This document shows positions 1 to 5,356 of a stretch of DNA of 6,696 bases, piece after piece. Source of the DNA: Lachnospiraceae bacterium (GTDB lineage: Bacteria; Bacillota_A; Clostridia; Lachnospirales; Lachnospiraceae); the NCBI GenBank assembly GCA_024684065.1, contig JAIKXO010000237.1, positions 1-6,696 on the forward strand, written 5' to 3'. Each line of letters begins with the position of its first letter. Within the stretch, counting starts at the first letter, position 1. The notes under the pieces were generated by a model. That model made no database searches and was not told where the DNA came from. It worked only from the letters and a program-made list of their open reading frames with translations. A program made the position numbers and the translations under genes.

Positions 1-4
1 GGAT

Positions 5-214
5 TTAATTCGGTTTATCCGGTGGGTTTCCGCCTCCCGGACCTCCCACACCGTCTGGATTTTGCGGCGGCTCACCATCCGGCTTTTCAGGGGGCTGTCC
101 ATCCGGAGGCGTCGGCATTTCTCCCTTCCCTGGAGCCATCATGTCCCCTCTCTGCGGTGGCTGCATATCCCCATCAGGAGGCTCAGGCATGCCTTCTCTG
201 TTTCCGCCGCCTTC
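5..214 (-). repeat. In-gene low-complexity repeat coding for the P/G/D-rich tail
   Basis: The last ~69 codons of the lipoprotein gene encode almost only Pro, Gly, Asp, Glu, Met, Gln and Lys. The degenerate unit (P/K/N)PDG recurs at residues 458-461, 482-485, 490-493 and 498-501, and the tail ends in PPDKPN. It is probably disordered and exposed. It could span the cell wall or bind ligand, but the sequence does not decide this. Confidence 0.6.
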
Positions 215-1552
215 GCTCACCTTGATCTCTATGGCTTCTCCATTCGAAGCAGACCCTTCCGTATATGCTTTTCCGTCAATGGTTAACGTGTGCCCGTTCA
301 AATCTATGGAGTCTGCCTCACAGGTAAGGGAGCTGATGAATGAGTCCGCTGTGAGGATCCATTTTGACCCACCAGAAAGCTCCACGTATACATCTCCTGC
401 CGGGCCTTCAGGATTAACGGCTCCGGTGAAAGTACTGCCTTCCTTAAGATACAGGTTCAGTACTGATATCTCATCAACGATCATATCCCCGTCTATTTTT
501 TGCCCTGTGGCGGTGAGGTTGACCTTACCACCGTTTGAACCTTCATTGCCCCACCCTGCGGCTGCCGCGCGAAGGAACGCGCCTCCTCCGTTATTTGTGA
601 TATTAACTCCGGACAGAGATATGTCGGTCGCTGTATTGTTTACAAAGAAGACATCTCCGTTGACGTTATTTATATTTCCGCCTGTAGCTGAAAACTTAGA
701 CAATCCGGAATCTGCATCCCCCGACATCGACTGGTATATCATTACTGCATGGTAATACTCGGATTTGTCGCTGTTATGCTGGTTGTTGTCAGCATTCATG
801 ACCACATTGTTCAGCGTGACCGAATTCTTTCCCTCCACTACCACGCCTTCGGAAGCAGTAGTCGTAAGAGCCGCGTCATTCACTGTGATATCGGCGGTGG
901 AATAGATTGCAGGCGAGCCCACACCGTCCGTGGTATAGTTTCCACCGTTTACCGTGACAGTTCCGCCGCCCCTGTCAGATCTGATCGCCGCCGAAGACCT
1001 GCCTGATGTGTGGATAGTCAGGTTTGAGGCATTCATCGTGCCGCCGCCGGTGGTCATGATGCCGCCTGAGCAGTTGCCGGAGGTTTCTATCGTCGAATTG
1101 GAAATATCCACCACTGTTCCTTCTCCATAGGAGAATACTGCATTGGCATGCGTCCCATCGGTATTGATATTCATGTTGAGCAATGACAGCCTGCCTCCGT
1201 TCGTCGCAAAGACTGCCGAATTCTCTCCGTAAAAATCAGCCTCGTCGCCCTCGGAGTCTCCAGTCTTTGTTACAGCAGCGTCTCTATATTCTGCAGTCTC
1301 TCCGTCAACCGTTATAGCATGTCCTCCGTCTTCGTTATTGGAATAAGTCCCGGATGTCTGTTCTTCTGCCGTAACTGCTTCTGCAGCATAGCCGCCTGCA
1401 TTCTCTCCTTTGGAAATCTCCGCTTGTGAAATCTCATTGACCTGGCCTCCGGCCGCCTTGTCTCCTTCTTTGTCATCAGAACATCCGGCAAGCATGATAC
1501 ATGCTATGACTGATGCTGCAACAGTAGTTTTCAGTAAAGATACCGTTTTCAT
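5..1552 (-). CDS. Secreted beta-helix lipoprotein with Pro/Gly/Asp-rich C-terminal tail, function unknown
   Basis: Predicted 515-residue surface lipoprotein. Residues 1-24 are a lipoprotein signal peptide: charged start MKTVSLLK, hydrophobic core, lipobox LAGC with the lipidated Cys at 24. Residues 25-75 are a polar, Gly/Glu/Asn-rich linker. Residues 76-430 are short repeating strands and turns rich in Gly, Asn, Thr and Ser (for example SAVFATNGG, NAVFSYGEG, GGIMTTGGG, SAAIRSDRGG, SPAIYSTAD), the pattern of a right-handed parallel beta-helix. Residues 447-515 are a low-complexity tail with repeated PPDG/KPDG/NPDG units and no LPXTG motif or C-terminal membrane anchor. The start at 1552 is chosen because AAGGAGGG lies 5 bases upstream and the signal peptide begins there; an in-frame ATG at 1603 would put 17 polar residues before it. 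It is the last visible gene of the minus-strand operon, 113 bases after the Cthe_2159-like gene. I do not recognise a precise family. A glycan- or cation-binding surface role is inferred from fold and context. Confidence 0.85.
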   Translation of the reverse strand: MKTVSLLKTTVAASVIACIMLAGCSDDKEGDKAAGGQVNEISQAEISKGENAGGYAAEAVTAEEQTSGTYSNNEDGGHAITVDGETAEYRDAAVTKTGDSEGDEADFYGENSAVFATNGGRLSLLNMNINTDGTHANAVFSYGEGTVVDISNSTIETSGNCSGGIMTTGGGTMNASNLTIHTSGRSSAAIRSDRGGGTVTVNGGNYTTDGVGSPAIYSTADITVNDAALTTTASEGVVVEGKNSVTLNNVVMNADNNQHNSDKSEYYHAVMIYQSMSGDADSGLSKFSATGGNINNVNGDVFFVNNTATDISLSGVNITNNGGGAFLRAAAAGWGNEGSNGGKVNLTATGQKIDGDMIVDEISVLNLYLKEGSTFTGAVNPEGPAGDVYVELSGGSKWILTADSFISSLTCEADSIDLNGHTLTIDGKAYTEGSASNGEAIEIKVSEGGGNREGMPEPPDGDMQPPQRGDMMAPGKGEMPTPPDGQPPEKPDGEPPQNPDGVGGPGGGNPPDKPN

Positions 1553-1557
1553 ATTTA

Positions 1558-1565
1558 CCCTCCTT
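1558..1565 (-). promoter_or_regulatory. Ribosome binding site deciding the start of the tail-bearing lipoprotein
   Basis: On the minus strand AAGGAGGG lies 5 bases before the ATG at 1552. It is a near-perfect Shine-Dalgarno sequence and fixes the start at the signal peptide rather than at the in-frame ATG at 1603. Confidence 0.85.
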
Positions 1566-1665
1566 ATCATTCCTAAACCATTTACATATCCTTTGGCTGC
1601 CATTCTCCAGCATCCCTCTGTCCTTGCCGGACATCCCCGGGAGGCAGCTCATCTGAGTCCCCGGA

Positions 1666-2949
1666 TCACAATTGTTTGCCTCTCCGGAATTGTCCCTGAG
1701 GACCCATACCTCCCATTCCGCCGTGGCCGCCCATCATCTGATTGCTTATGACATTGGTATCCTGCCCATTCTCAATGATCGTTCCGCCATTATATTCCGC
1801 ATTTCCGTCATAATCAAAAGTGGATTGCCCTGTGATGCTTATTGTTCCCCCATTGATTCTTATGTCCCCGTTGGAGTCCACGCCATCTGTGTCTCCCGCT
1901 CCCATCGCGACAGTAACTGTTCCACCGTTTAATTCAAATAACGGAGAGAGTGCCGTTGATTTGTGTGCCGCATTGATGCCGTCATCCGTAGCGTTTATAT
2001 CGATGGTGCCGCCATTGATCTGTATCACGGTTCCCTCGATCCCTTCACTCCCGCTGAGAACAAGGCTGCCATTATCGATCGTTACGGTTGTAGTGGCATG
2101 GATCGCATCGTCTGACGCCGTAATATTGATGTTCCCGCCTTTTACATATATGAATCCCGTTGCATCGTCATCATTGTCTTCGGCATGCAGACCGTCGTTG
2201 CTCCGCAGAATATTTAAGTTTCCCTGTGCGATAAGGATAGATTCATGCGCTTCGACGGCACTCCCACCACATTCTATCTGTAAATCCCCACCGGTGATCT
2301 TAATGCTGCCCTTGCTTGCTACTCCATTATCCGTTGAAGCTATAACAAGGTGGCCTGTTCCGTTCATTACAAGATCATCCTTAGAAAAGATTACCGCATC
2401 AGTATTGGTATCCCCATCGGCAGTGAAATCTCCGCTTACGCTCAGTGAATTATCCTGTGACATGGCAGTAATAAATACCTTATCAACGCTCTTCACATAA
2501 ATACAGGGGCTGTCAGCATTGTTTATATTCAAGCCGTTCAATACAAGCTGAACCTTGTCTTCGCTCCCCGCTTCCACGTAAACCGTTGCATTCTCCGCAT
2601 CTCCGCTCAATACATATATGCCCTCTTCAGTAATCACGATATCGTTTCCATCCATCACCGTCATTTCTTTTGCCCCTGAAATATCCGGGGAATTCAGCAT
2701 ATCCCTGTCCGTAAACAGCTCTCCCGCATCGATTATGTCTAAACTTTCGGTTCCGCCCTCATCATTATTGCTTCCGGCTTTACTTAATGATATCATATCA
2801 ACGGACTTTTCCTGTACTCCGGCACCGGCTGTCTGTGCCTCAATTATCGCAGCTTCTGTTTCGTTTTTAAGTATAGCGCTATCCTTCTGTCCGCAGCCTG
2901 CCATAGCCATGGTTACTGCTGCGATCATCATGATCATTCTTTTCTTCAT
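1666..2949 (-). CDS. Cthe_2159-family carbohydrate-binding beta-helix lipoprotein
   Basis: Predicted 427-residue surface lipoprotein. The signal peptide MKKRMIMMIAAVTMAMAGC ends in lipobox AMAGC (Cys19). An acidic linker (20-90) leads to a domain that strongly resembles the Cthe_2159 family (pectate-lyase-like parallel beta-helix; the founding Clostridium thermocellum protein is reported to bind cellulose and polygalacturonate and to carry calcium sites). Family hallmarks in order: ITEEGIYVLSGD (106-117), VQLVLNGLNI (133-142), IYVKSVDKVFIT (150-161), AVIFSKDDLVMNGTG (185-199), then helix rungs with recurring INGGT/LNGGT/YNGGT and acidic turns such as NDGLHA, DDAIHA, DDGINA and TDGVDS. The end is FDYDGNAEYNGGTII followed by a Gly/Met-rich tail (GGHGGMGGMG). 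At 427 residues it seems shorter than the family members I recall, apparently with fewer middle rungs. No catalytic motif is visible, so binding is more likely than lysis. The start has AAGGAGG 8 bases upstream; the in-frame ATG at 2994 would precede the signal peptide by 15 residues. It begins 51 bases after the DUF4956 gene. Confidence 0.92.
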   Translation of the reverse strand: MKKRMIMMIAAVTMAMAGCGQKDSAILKNETEAAIIEAQTAGAGVQEKSVDMISLSKAGSNNDEGGTESLDIIDAGELFTDRDMLNSPDISGAKEMTVMDGNDIVITEEGIYVLSGDAENATVYVEAGSEDKVQLVLNGLNINNADSPCIYVKSVDKVFITAMSQDNSLSVSGDFTADGDTNTDAVIFSKDDLVMNGTGHLVIASTDNGVASKGSIKITGGDLQIECGGSAVEAHESILIAQGNLNILRSNDGLHAEDNDDDATGFIYVKGGNINITASDDAIHATTTVTIDNGSLVLSGSEGIEGTVIQINGGTIDINATDDGINAAHKSTALSPLFELNGGTVTVAMGAGDTDGVDSNGDIRINGGTISITGQSTFDYDGNAEYNGGTIIENGQDTNVISNQMMGGHGGMGGMGPQGQFRRGKQL

Positions 2950-2957
2950 GTCCGTTT

Positions 2958-2964
2958 CCTCCTT
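2958..2964 (-). promoter_or_regulatory. Ribosome binding site of the Cthe_2159-like gene
   Basis: AAGGAGG on the minus strand, 8 bases before the ATG at 2949. It supports this start over the in-frame ATG at 2994, which lies upstream of the signal peptide. Confidence 0.85.
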
Positions 2965-2973
2965 TTTCCTGAT

Positions 2974-2989
2974 GTTTATCCTGATAAAC
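2974..2989. repeat. Perfect 7-bp inverted repeat in the DUF4956 / beta-helix gene spacer
   Basis: GTTTATC and its exact complement GATAAAC are separated by 2 bases. In RNA this could be a 6-bp stem with a CAGG tetraloop, placed between the DUF4956 stop and the ribosome binding site of the next gene. It has no U-run, so it does not look like an intrinsic terminator. An mRNA processing or stability hairpin, or a protein-binding dyad, is possible. Confidence 0.5.
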
Positions 2990-3000
2990 GGCATTTTTAA

Positions 3001-3681
3001 CTATAAGGTGTCTGTTGCTTCGACCATCCTTCCCAAGCTGATGTCCAGATTTCCGTTAAGAGTGCGCAGTTCGTCCAGAAATTCCTTTGACGATGTATTA
3101 TTCTTCAGGATCACACTGAGCGAAAGCCTGTATAAGCTTCCCATATTCGTGGTCCTTACTTCATCATAAGTATACTCTTTCAAATACTTATTGAAAGCAC
3201 CTTCGAAACGTCCCTCATAATCCAGATTTTCAGGTACCGTAATCCTCAGCATACGCATTCCATCATTCCCTGCTCCAAATTTCTGGGTATTTAACAGCAT
3301 ATTGAGTCCGGAAACAACGACCGTGAAAATCACGGCAATTCCTATATACCCCATTCCTGTCGCAAGCCCGACTGCCATTGCTAAGAATATTCCCGTGATC
3401 TCCTGTCCACGCCCCGGTGCAGACCGGAAGCGTACCAGGCTGAAAGCGCCGGCCACAGCTACGCCTGCTCCTATATTTCCATTGACAAGGATGATCACTA
3501 ACTCCACAATAGCCGGAAGCAACGCCAACGTAATGGCAAAGCTTTTTGAACAGCGGTTTTTGACCATATAGGTACCCGCTATGATCAGTCCGCAAATAAA
3601 AGCAGTTATTGTTGCCGCCACAAATTCGATTCCGGTAAAAGTCCCGTTTGTTATGATTGATGAAAAAAAACTGTTAAGCAT
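3001..3681 (-). CDS. DUF4956 family integral membrane protein
   Basis: A 226-residue polytopic membrane protein. Hydrophobic segments lie at about 18-39, 48-67, 95-111 and 112-131. Between the second and third is the conserved Gly-rich stretch GNIGAGVAVAGAF (68-80), followed by SLVRFRSAPG (81-90), which I take as the family signature. Residues 140-226 are a soluble tail with a strand/helix order compatible with a ferredoxin-like (ACT-type) domain. No signal peptide or enzymatic motif is seen. The first codons overlap the last 8 bases of the VTC-domain gene, and AAGGAG sits 9 bases upstream inside that gene, so the two are probably translationally coupled. In genomes I recall, DUF4956 commonly sits beside a VTC-domain polymerase. 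A role as membrane partner, anchor or product channel of the polymerase is inference from this linkage; the biochemical function is unknown. Confidence 0.9.
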   Translation of the reverse strand: MLNSFFSSIITNGTFTGIEFVAATITAFICGLIIAGTYMVKNRCSKSFAITLALLPAIVELVIILVNGNIGAGVAVAGAFSLVRFRSAPGRGQEITGIFLAMAVGLATGMGYIGIAVIFTVVVSGLNMLLNTQKFGAGNDGMRMLRITVPENLDYEGRFEGAFNKYLKEYTYDEVRTTNMGSLYRLSLSVILKNNTSSKEFLDELRTLNGNLDISLGRMVEATDTL

Positions 3682-4453
3682 AAGCCGCCACTCCTTTCAT
3701 TCCTGTACTGATCCTCCCGGACCTGATTTCCCACACTGCTGCGGGCGCCTCACTTGTAATTCGGTTTACCATTTCCGCATATCCTGCTCCGTATTTTGAA
3801 AAAGATGTCGGAAATATCTTCAGCTCGCTGAGCTTTCCCGACAGTCCGATCGGCATGGCACCGGGAACCTTGATCTCCATCAGATACAGGCCGGGACTCA
3901 GAAGCTGCCTGCCCGGACTGATCTGCCTCAGATCCCTACATTCTGCATTCCATTGTATGTTGCTGTCAAAAGTCACCCGGAAATCCTTATCCTGGATCCC
4001 GGCAAGTGCAATCCTGTCATAGCAGATGCTCATCGCCGGTGCCAGCTCCCCATACCGGTTGATAAACGCTCTGATCTCTCTTGCGATCTGTGAGGATCCT
4101 ATATCTCCGGCTTCTTTGAGCAGATAGCCGTACAGTTCGCTGTATCTGCCCGAGATTCGCCTTTTATATACGATCCCGTCATATTTTTTCTTTATCTCGA
4201 TAAAAGCATTGGTATCATCCTTTGTATCTCCGTATGTACGCAGCCTCAGCTTTTCCTTATAAAACGGTTTTTCCAGAGAACAGCGTACAAGGCGGTAATC
4301 CAAGGTATCGTAATAGATATTGTTTATCCGGGAAAGCCCATACTCATCCTTTTCGGCCATCGTTCCCATAAATGCCATTATCTCTTCGTACTGTGCCGCG
4401 TTCAGCAGGTACTTGATCTCTTTCCTTTTAAACACATTTCTGTACTCACACAT
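3674..4453 (-). CDS. VTC-domain polyphosphate polymerase (CYTH / triphosphate tunnel superfamily)
   Basis: A 259-residue soluble protein matching the catalytic VTC domain, which in yeast Vtc4 makes polyphosphate from ATP inside a beta-barrel tunnel lined with basic residues and metal-binding acids. Visible motifs in order: KRKEIKYLL (9-17, the ExK-type opening), NIYYDT (45-50), KLRLRTY (68-74, paired Arg), FIEIKKK (84-90), YKRR (96-99), CYDRIA (144-149), FRVTFD (158-163), LMEIKVPGAMP (191-201, Glu193 and Lys195 being the expected metal/substrate pair) and the family's closing FSKYGAGYAEM. All expected charged positions appear present, so it should be active. There is no membrane segment or SPX domain. 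The start at 4453 is preferred because AGGAAG lies 8 bases upstream; an ATG at 4459 would be too close to that site, and one at 4498 lies upstream of the proposed transcript start. It is first in the operon and overlaps the DUF4956 gene by 8 bases. Confidence 0.93.
   Translation of the reverse strand: MCEYRNVFKRKEIKYLLNAAQYEEIMAFMGTMAEKDEYGLSRINNIYYDTLDYRLVRCSLEKPFYKEKLRLRTYGDTKDDTNAFIEIKKKYDGIVYKRRISGRYSELYGYLLKEAGDIGSSQIAREIRAFINRYGELAPAMSICYDRIALAGIQDKDFRVTFDSNIQWNAECRDLRQISPGRQLLSPGLYLMEIKVPGAMPIGLSGKLSELKIFPTSFSKYGAGYAEMVNRITSEAPAAVWEIRSGRISTGMKGVAAYA
3691..3696 (-). promoter_or_regulatory. Ribosome binding site of the DUF4956 gene, inside the VTC-domain gene
   Basis: AAGGAG on the minus strand, 9 bases before the ATG at 3681 and within the last codons of the polymerase gene. 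This arrangement suggests translational coupling of polymerase and membrane protein. Confidence 0.75.
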
Positions 4454-4461
4454 AGCCATCA

Positions 4462-4467
4462 CTTCCT
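4462..4467 (-). promoter_or_regulatory. Ribosome binding site deciding the start of the VTC-domain gene
   Basis: AGGAAG on the minus strand lies 8 bases before the ATG at 4453 but only 2 bases before the ATG at 4459. This favours the more internal start, giving an N-terminus MCEYRNVFKRKE. Confidence 0.7.
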
Positions 4468-4486
4468 TTCGGCACCCTATGGCAGG

Positions 4487-4515
4487 AGTATAGCGCATCC
4501 TTCCATCGGAAATCT
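4487..4515 (-). promoter_or_regulatory. Candidate promoter of the minus-strand operon, good -10 but poor -35
   Basis: On the minus strand TATACT (4492-4487) matches the -10 consensus at 5 of 6 positions. At a 17-base spacer the -35 position reads AGATTT (4515-4510), a poor match. Predicted transcription would start near 4480, giving a short leader of about 27 bases with the VTC-gene ribosome binding site. A weak -35 next to a direct-repeat array suits an activator-dependent promoter. The -10 is seen; activation is inferred. Confidence 0.55.
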
Positions 4516-4516
4516 C

Positions 4517-4554
4517 CGAAAAACTATTGCGAAAAATACGAAAAGCTCACGAAA
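4517..4554. repeat. CGAAA direct-repeat array, candidate response-regulator binding site
   Basis: On the plus strand, CGAAAAA (4517-4523), CGAAAAA (4530-4536), CGAAAA (4539-4544) and CGAAA (4550-4554). Starts are 13, 9 and 11 bases apart; first to third is 22 and first to fourth is 33, close to the 11-base phasing of PhoB/OmpR half-sites. Read on the minus strand (TTTTTCG-type units), the array ends directly upstream of the weak -35 of the VTC operon, about -37 to -75 from the predicted start. Confidence 0.5.
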
Positions 4555-4564
4555 TCCTTCGTAT
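4536..4564. repeat. 7-bp inverted repeat ATACGAA/TTCGTAT in the divergent intergenic region
   Basis: ATACGAA (4536-4542) and its exact complement TTCGTAT (4558-4564) are separated by 15 bases, so the arms are centred 22 bases apart, two helical turns. It overlaps the last two CGAAA direct repeats. It could be an operator dyad for the response regulator or another factor, or coincidence in AT-rich DNA. Confidence 0.4.
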
Positions 4565-4568
4565 GATC

Positions 4569-4589
4569 TGCGTCAGTTTCATGCGTGAG
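4569..4589. repeat. Imperfect direct repeat TGCGTSAG upstream of the two-component promoter
   Basis: TGCGTCAG (4569-4576) and TGCGTGAG (4582-4589) match at 7 of 8 positions, 13 bases apart, just upstream of the -35 of the response-regulator promoter (about -62 to -42). It may be an autoregulatory site. The support is only two copies. Confidence 0.3.
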
Positions 4590-4595
4590 ATATTA

Positions 4596-4624
4596 TTGCT
4601 TTTCCCGGAAGGCATTGTTAGAAT
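4596..4624 (+). promoter_or_regulatory. Extended -10 promoter of the two-component operon
   Basis: TTGCTT (4596-4601) and TAGAAT (4619-4624, 5 of 6 to consensus) are separated by exactly 17 bases, with TG at 4616-4617 forming an extended -10 (TGnTAGAAT). Transcription is predicted to begin near 4631, leaving a leader of about 27 bases before the response-regulator ATG. Confidence 0.7.
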
Positions 4625-4643
4625 AGACTAAGGAAACGCTGAA

Positions 4644-4650
4644 AAGGAAG
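4644..4650 (+). promoter_or_regulatory. Ribosome binding site of the response regulator
   Basis: AAGGAAG lies 7 bases before the ATG at 4658 and supports that start. Confidence 0.75.
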
Positions 4651-4657
4651 TATAGCT

Positions 4658-5356
4658 ATGGCTCAGGAAAAAAGGATTTATATTGCCGATGATGATGATA
4701 ACATACGCCAGGTCATAAAGACCTTTCTCGAAAGCGATGGATACCGGACAGAGGACTTTCCTACCGGAGATCTTCTGTTTGAGCGCTTTTTGCAGGAGCC
4801 CTGCGATCTGGTGATCTTAGATGTCATGATGCCGGGAAGCGACGGCTTTGCAATCTGTACAAAGCTTCGTGGCCGGAGCACGGTGCCAATCATCATGCTT
4901 ACCGCCCGGGACTCGGAAAACGACTATGCAATGGGACTCGGTCTTGGGAGCGACGACTATATCACCAAGCCGTTTTCTGCAATGGCACTGTTAATGAGGG
5001 TACGGGCCATTTTCCGCCGTATTGATTTTGAGCATCAAAAACAAAGCGCTCCGGAATCCCAGGCATTGGCAGTAGGTAATCTGATGCTTGACGATAACAG
5101 GCGCAGGATTCAAAACGGTGATTCTGTTCTTGCTTTGACGCCTACGGAATACGAGGTGCTCAAATATCTGATGCTGCATGCAGGCCAGGCAGTCTCCCGG
5201 GAGGAGCTGCTTAAAGCAGTGTGGGGCTTTGATACGATCGTTGAAACCCGGGCCACCGATGATACGGTAAGGCGGCTCAGGCAGAAGCTTGATGGCTGCA
5301 ATGTTAAAATAGAAGCAGTTTGGGGCTACGGGTTCCGGCTGGAGGAATGTTCATGA
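4658..5356 (+). CDS. OmpR/PhoB-family DNA-binding response regulator
   Basis: A 232-residue cytosolic transcription factor of a two-component system, activated by phosphotransfer from the adjacent histidine kinase. Receiver domain (about 5-120): acidic pocket in IADDDD (D11/D12), phosphoacceptor D55 in VILDVMMPG, switch Thr82 in MLTARD, Tyr101, and invariant Lys104 in TKPF. All the residues needed for phosphorylation are present. The C-terminal winged-helix domain (about 135-230) shows the family pattern: ALTPTEYEVLKYLMLHAG, VSREELLKAVWG, a recognition helix around RATDDTVRRLRQKL, and the wing hairpin ending WGYGFRLE. Length and layout are normal. Its stop codon overlaps the kinase start (ATGA), so the pair is translationally coupled. 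The divergent VTC-DUF4956-lipoprotein operon is its most likely target, given direct repeats next to that operon's weak -35; this is inference. The signal is unknown. Confidence 0.97.
   Translation: MAQEKRIYIADDDDNIRQVIKTFLESDGYRTEDFPTGDLLFERFLQEPCDLVILDVMMPGSDGFAICTKLRGRSTVPIIMLTARDSENDYAMGLGLGSDDYITKPFSAMALLMRVRAIFRRIDFEHQKQSAPESQALAVGNLMLDDNRRRIQNGDSVLALTPTEYEVLKYLMLHAGQAVSREELLKAVWGFDTIVETRATDDTVRRLRQKLDGCNVKIEAVWGYGFRLEECS
5341..5346 (+). promoter_or_regulatory. Ribosome binding site of the histidine kinase, inside the response-regulator gene
   Basis: GGAGGA lies 6 bases before the ATG at 5353, within the last codons of the regulator gene. With the ATGA stop/start overlap it indicates coupled translation. 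Confidence 0.8.

Noticed and set aside
141..755. Long plus-strand open frame antisense to the tail-bearing lipoprotein
   Set aside because: It is a shadow of the Gly/Thr/Ser-rich minus-strand gene, with no ribosome binding site, no recognisable domain and Ser/Pro-rich composition from reverse-complemented codons.
1553..1603. Upstream in-frame ATG at 1603 as start of the tail-bearing lipoprotein
   Set aside because: It would place 17 polar residues before a clear lipoprotein signal peptide, while the ATG at 1552 has a near-perfect ribosome binding site.
1619..1665. Possible terminator between the two lipoprotein genes
   Set aside because: The GC-rich pairing is short and has no following U-run, so it does not meet the pattern of an intrinsic terminator.
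1820..2500. Plus-strand open frame antisense to the Cthe_2159-like gene
   Set aside because: Same shadow effect; the opposite strand has a signal peptide, ribosome binding site and family motifs.
1666..2949. Pectate lyase or other polysaccharide-cleaving enzyme
   Set aside because: The fold resembles pectate lyase, but no catalytic Arg/Lys arrangement or lyase motif could be identified; the match is to the binding family Cthe_2159.
2950..2994. Upstream in-frame ATG at 2994 as start of the Cthe_2159-like gene
   Set aside because: The extension would disrupt the signal peptide, and AAGGAGG sits within it, correctly spaced for the ATG at 2949.
2618..3169. Plus-strand open frame with hydrophobic stretches spanning the gap between two minus-strand genes
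   Set aside because: The hydrophobicity arises from antisense reading of a signal peptide and beta strands; there is no ribosome binding site, and it crosses the well-supported start and spacer of the minus-strand genes.
4454..4498. Upstream in-frame ATGs at 4498 and 4459 as starts of the VTC-domain gene
   Set aside because: The conserved domain begins shortly after residue 1 of the 4453 start. The 4498 ATG lies upstream of the predicted transcript start, and the 4459 ATG is too close to the ribosome binding site.
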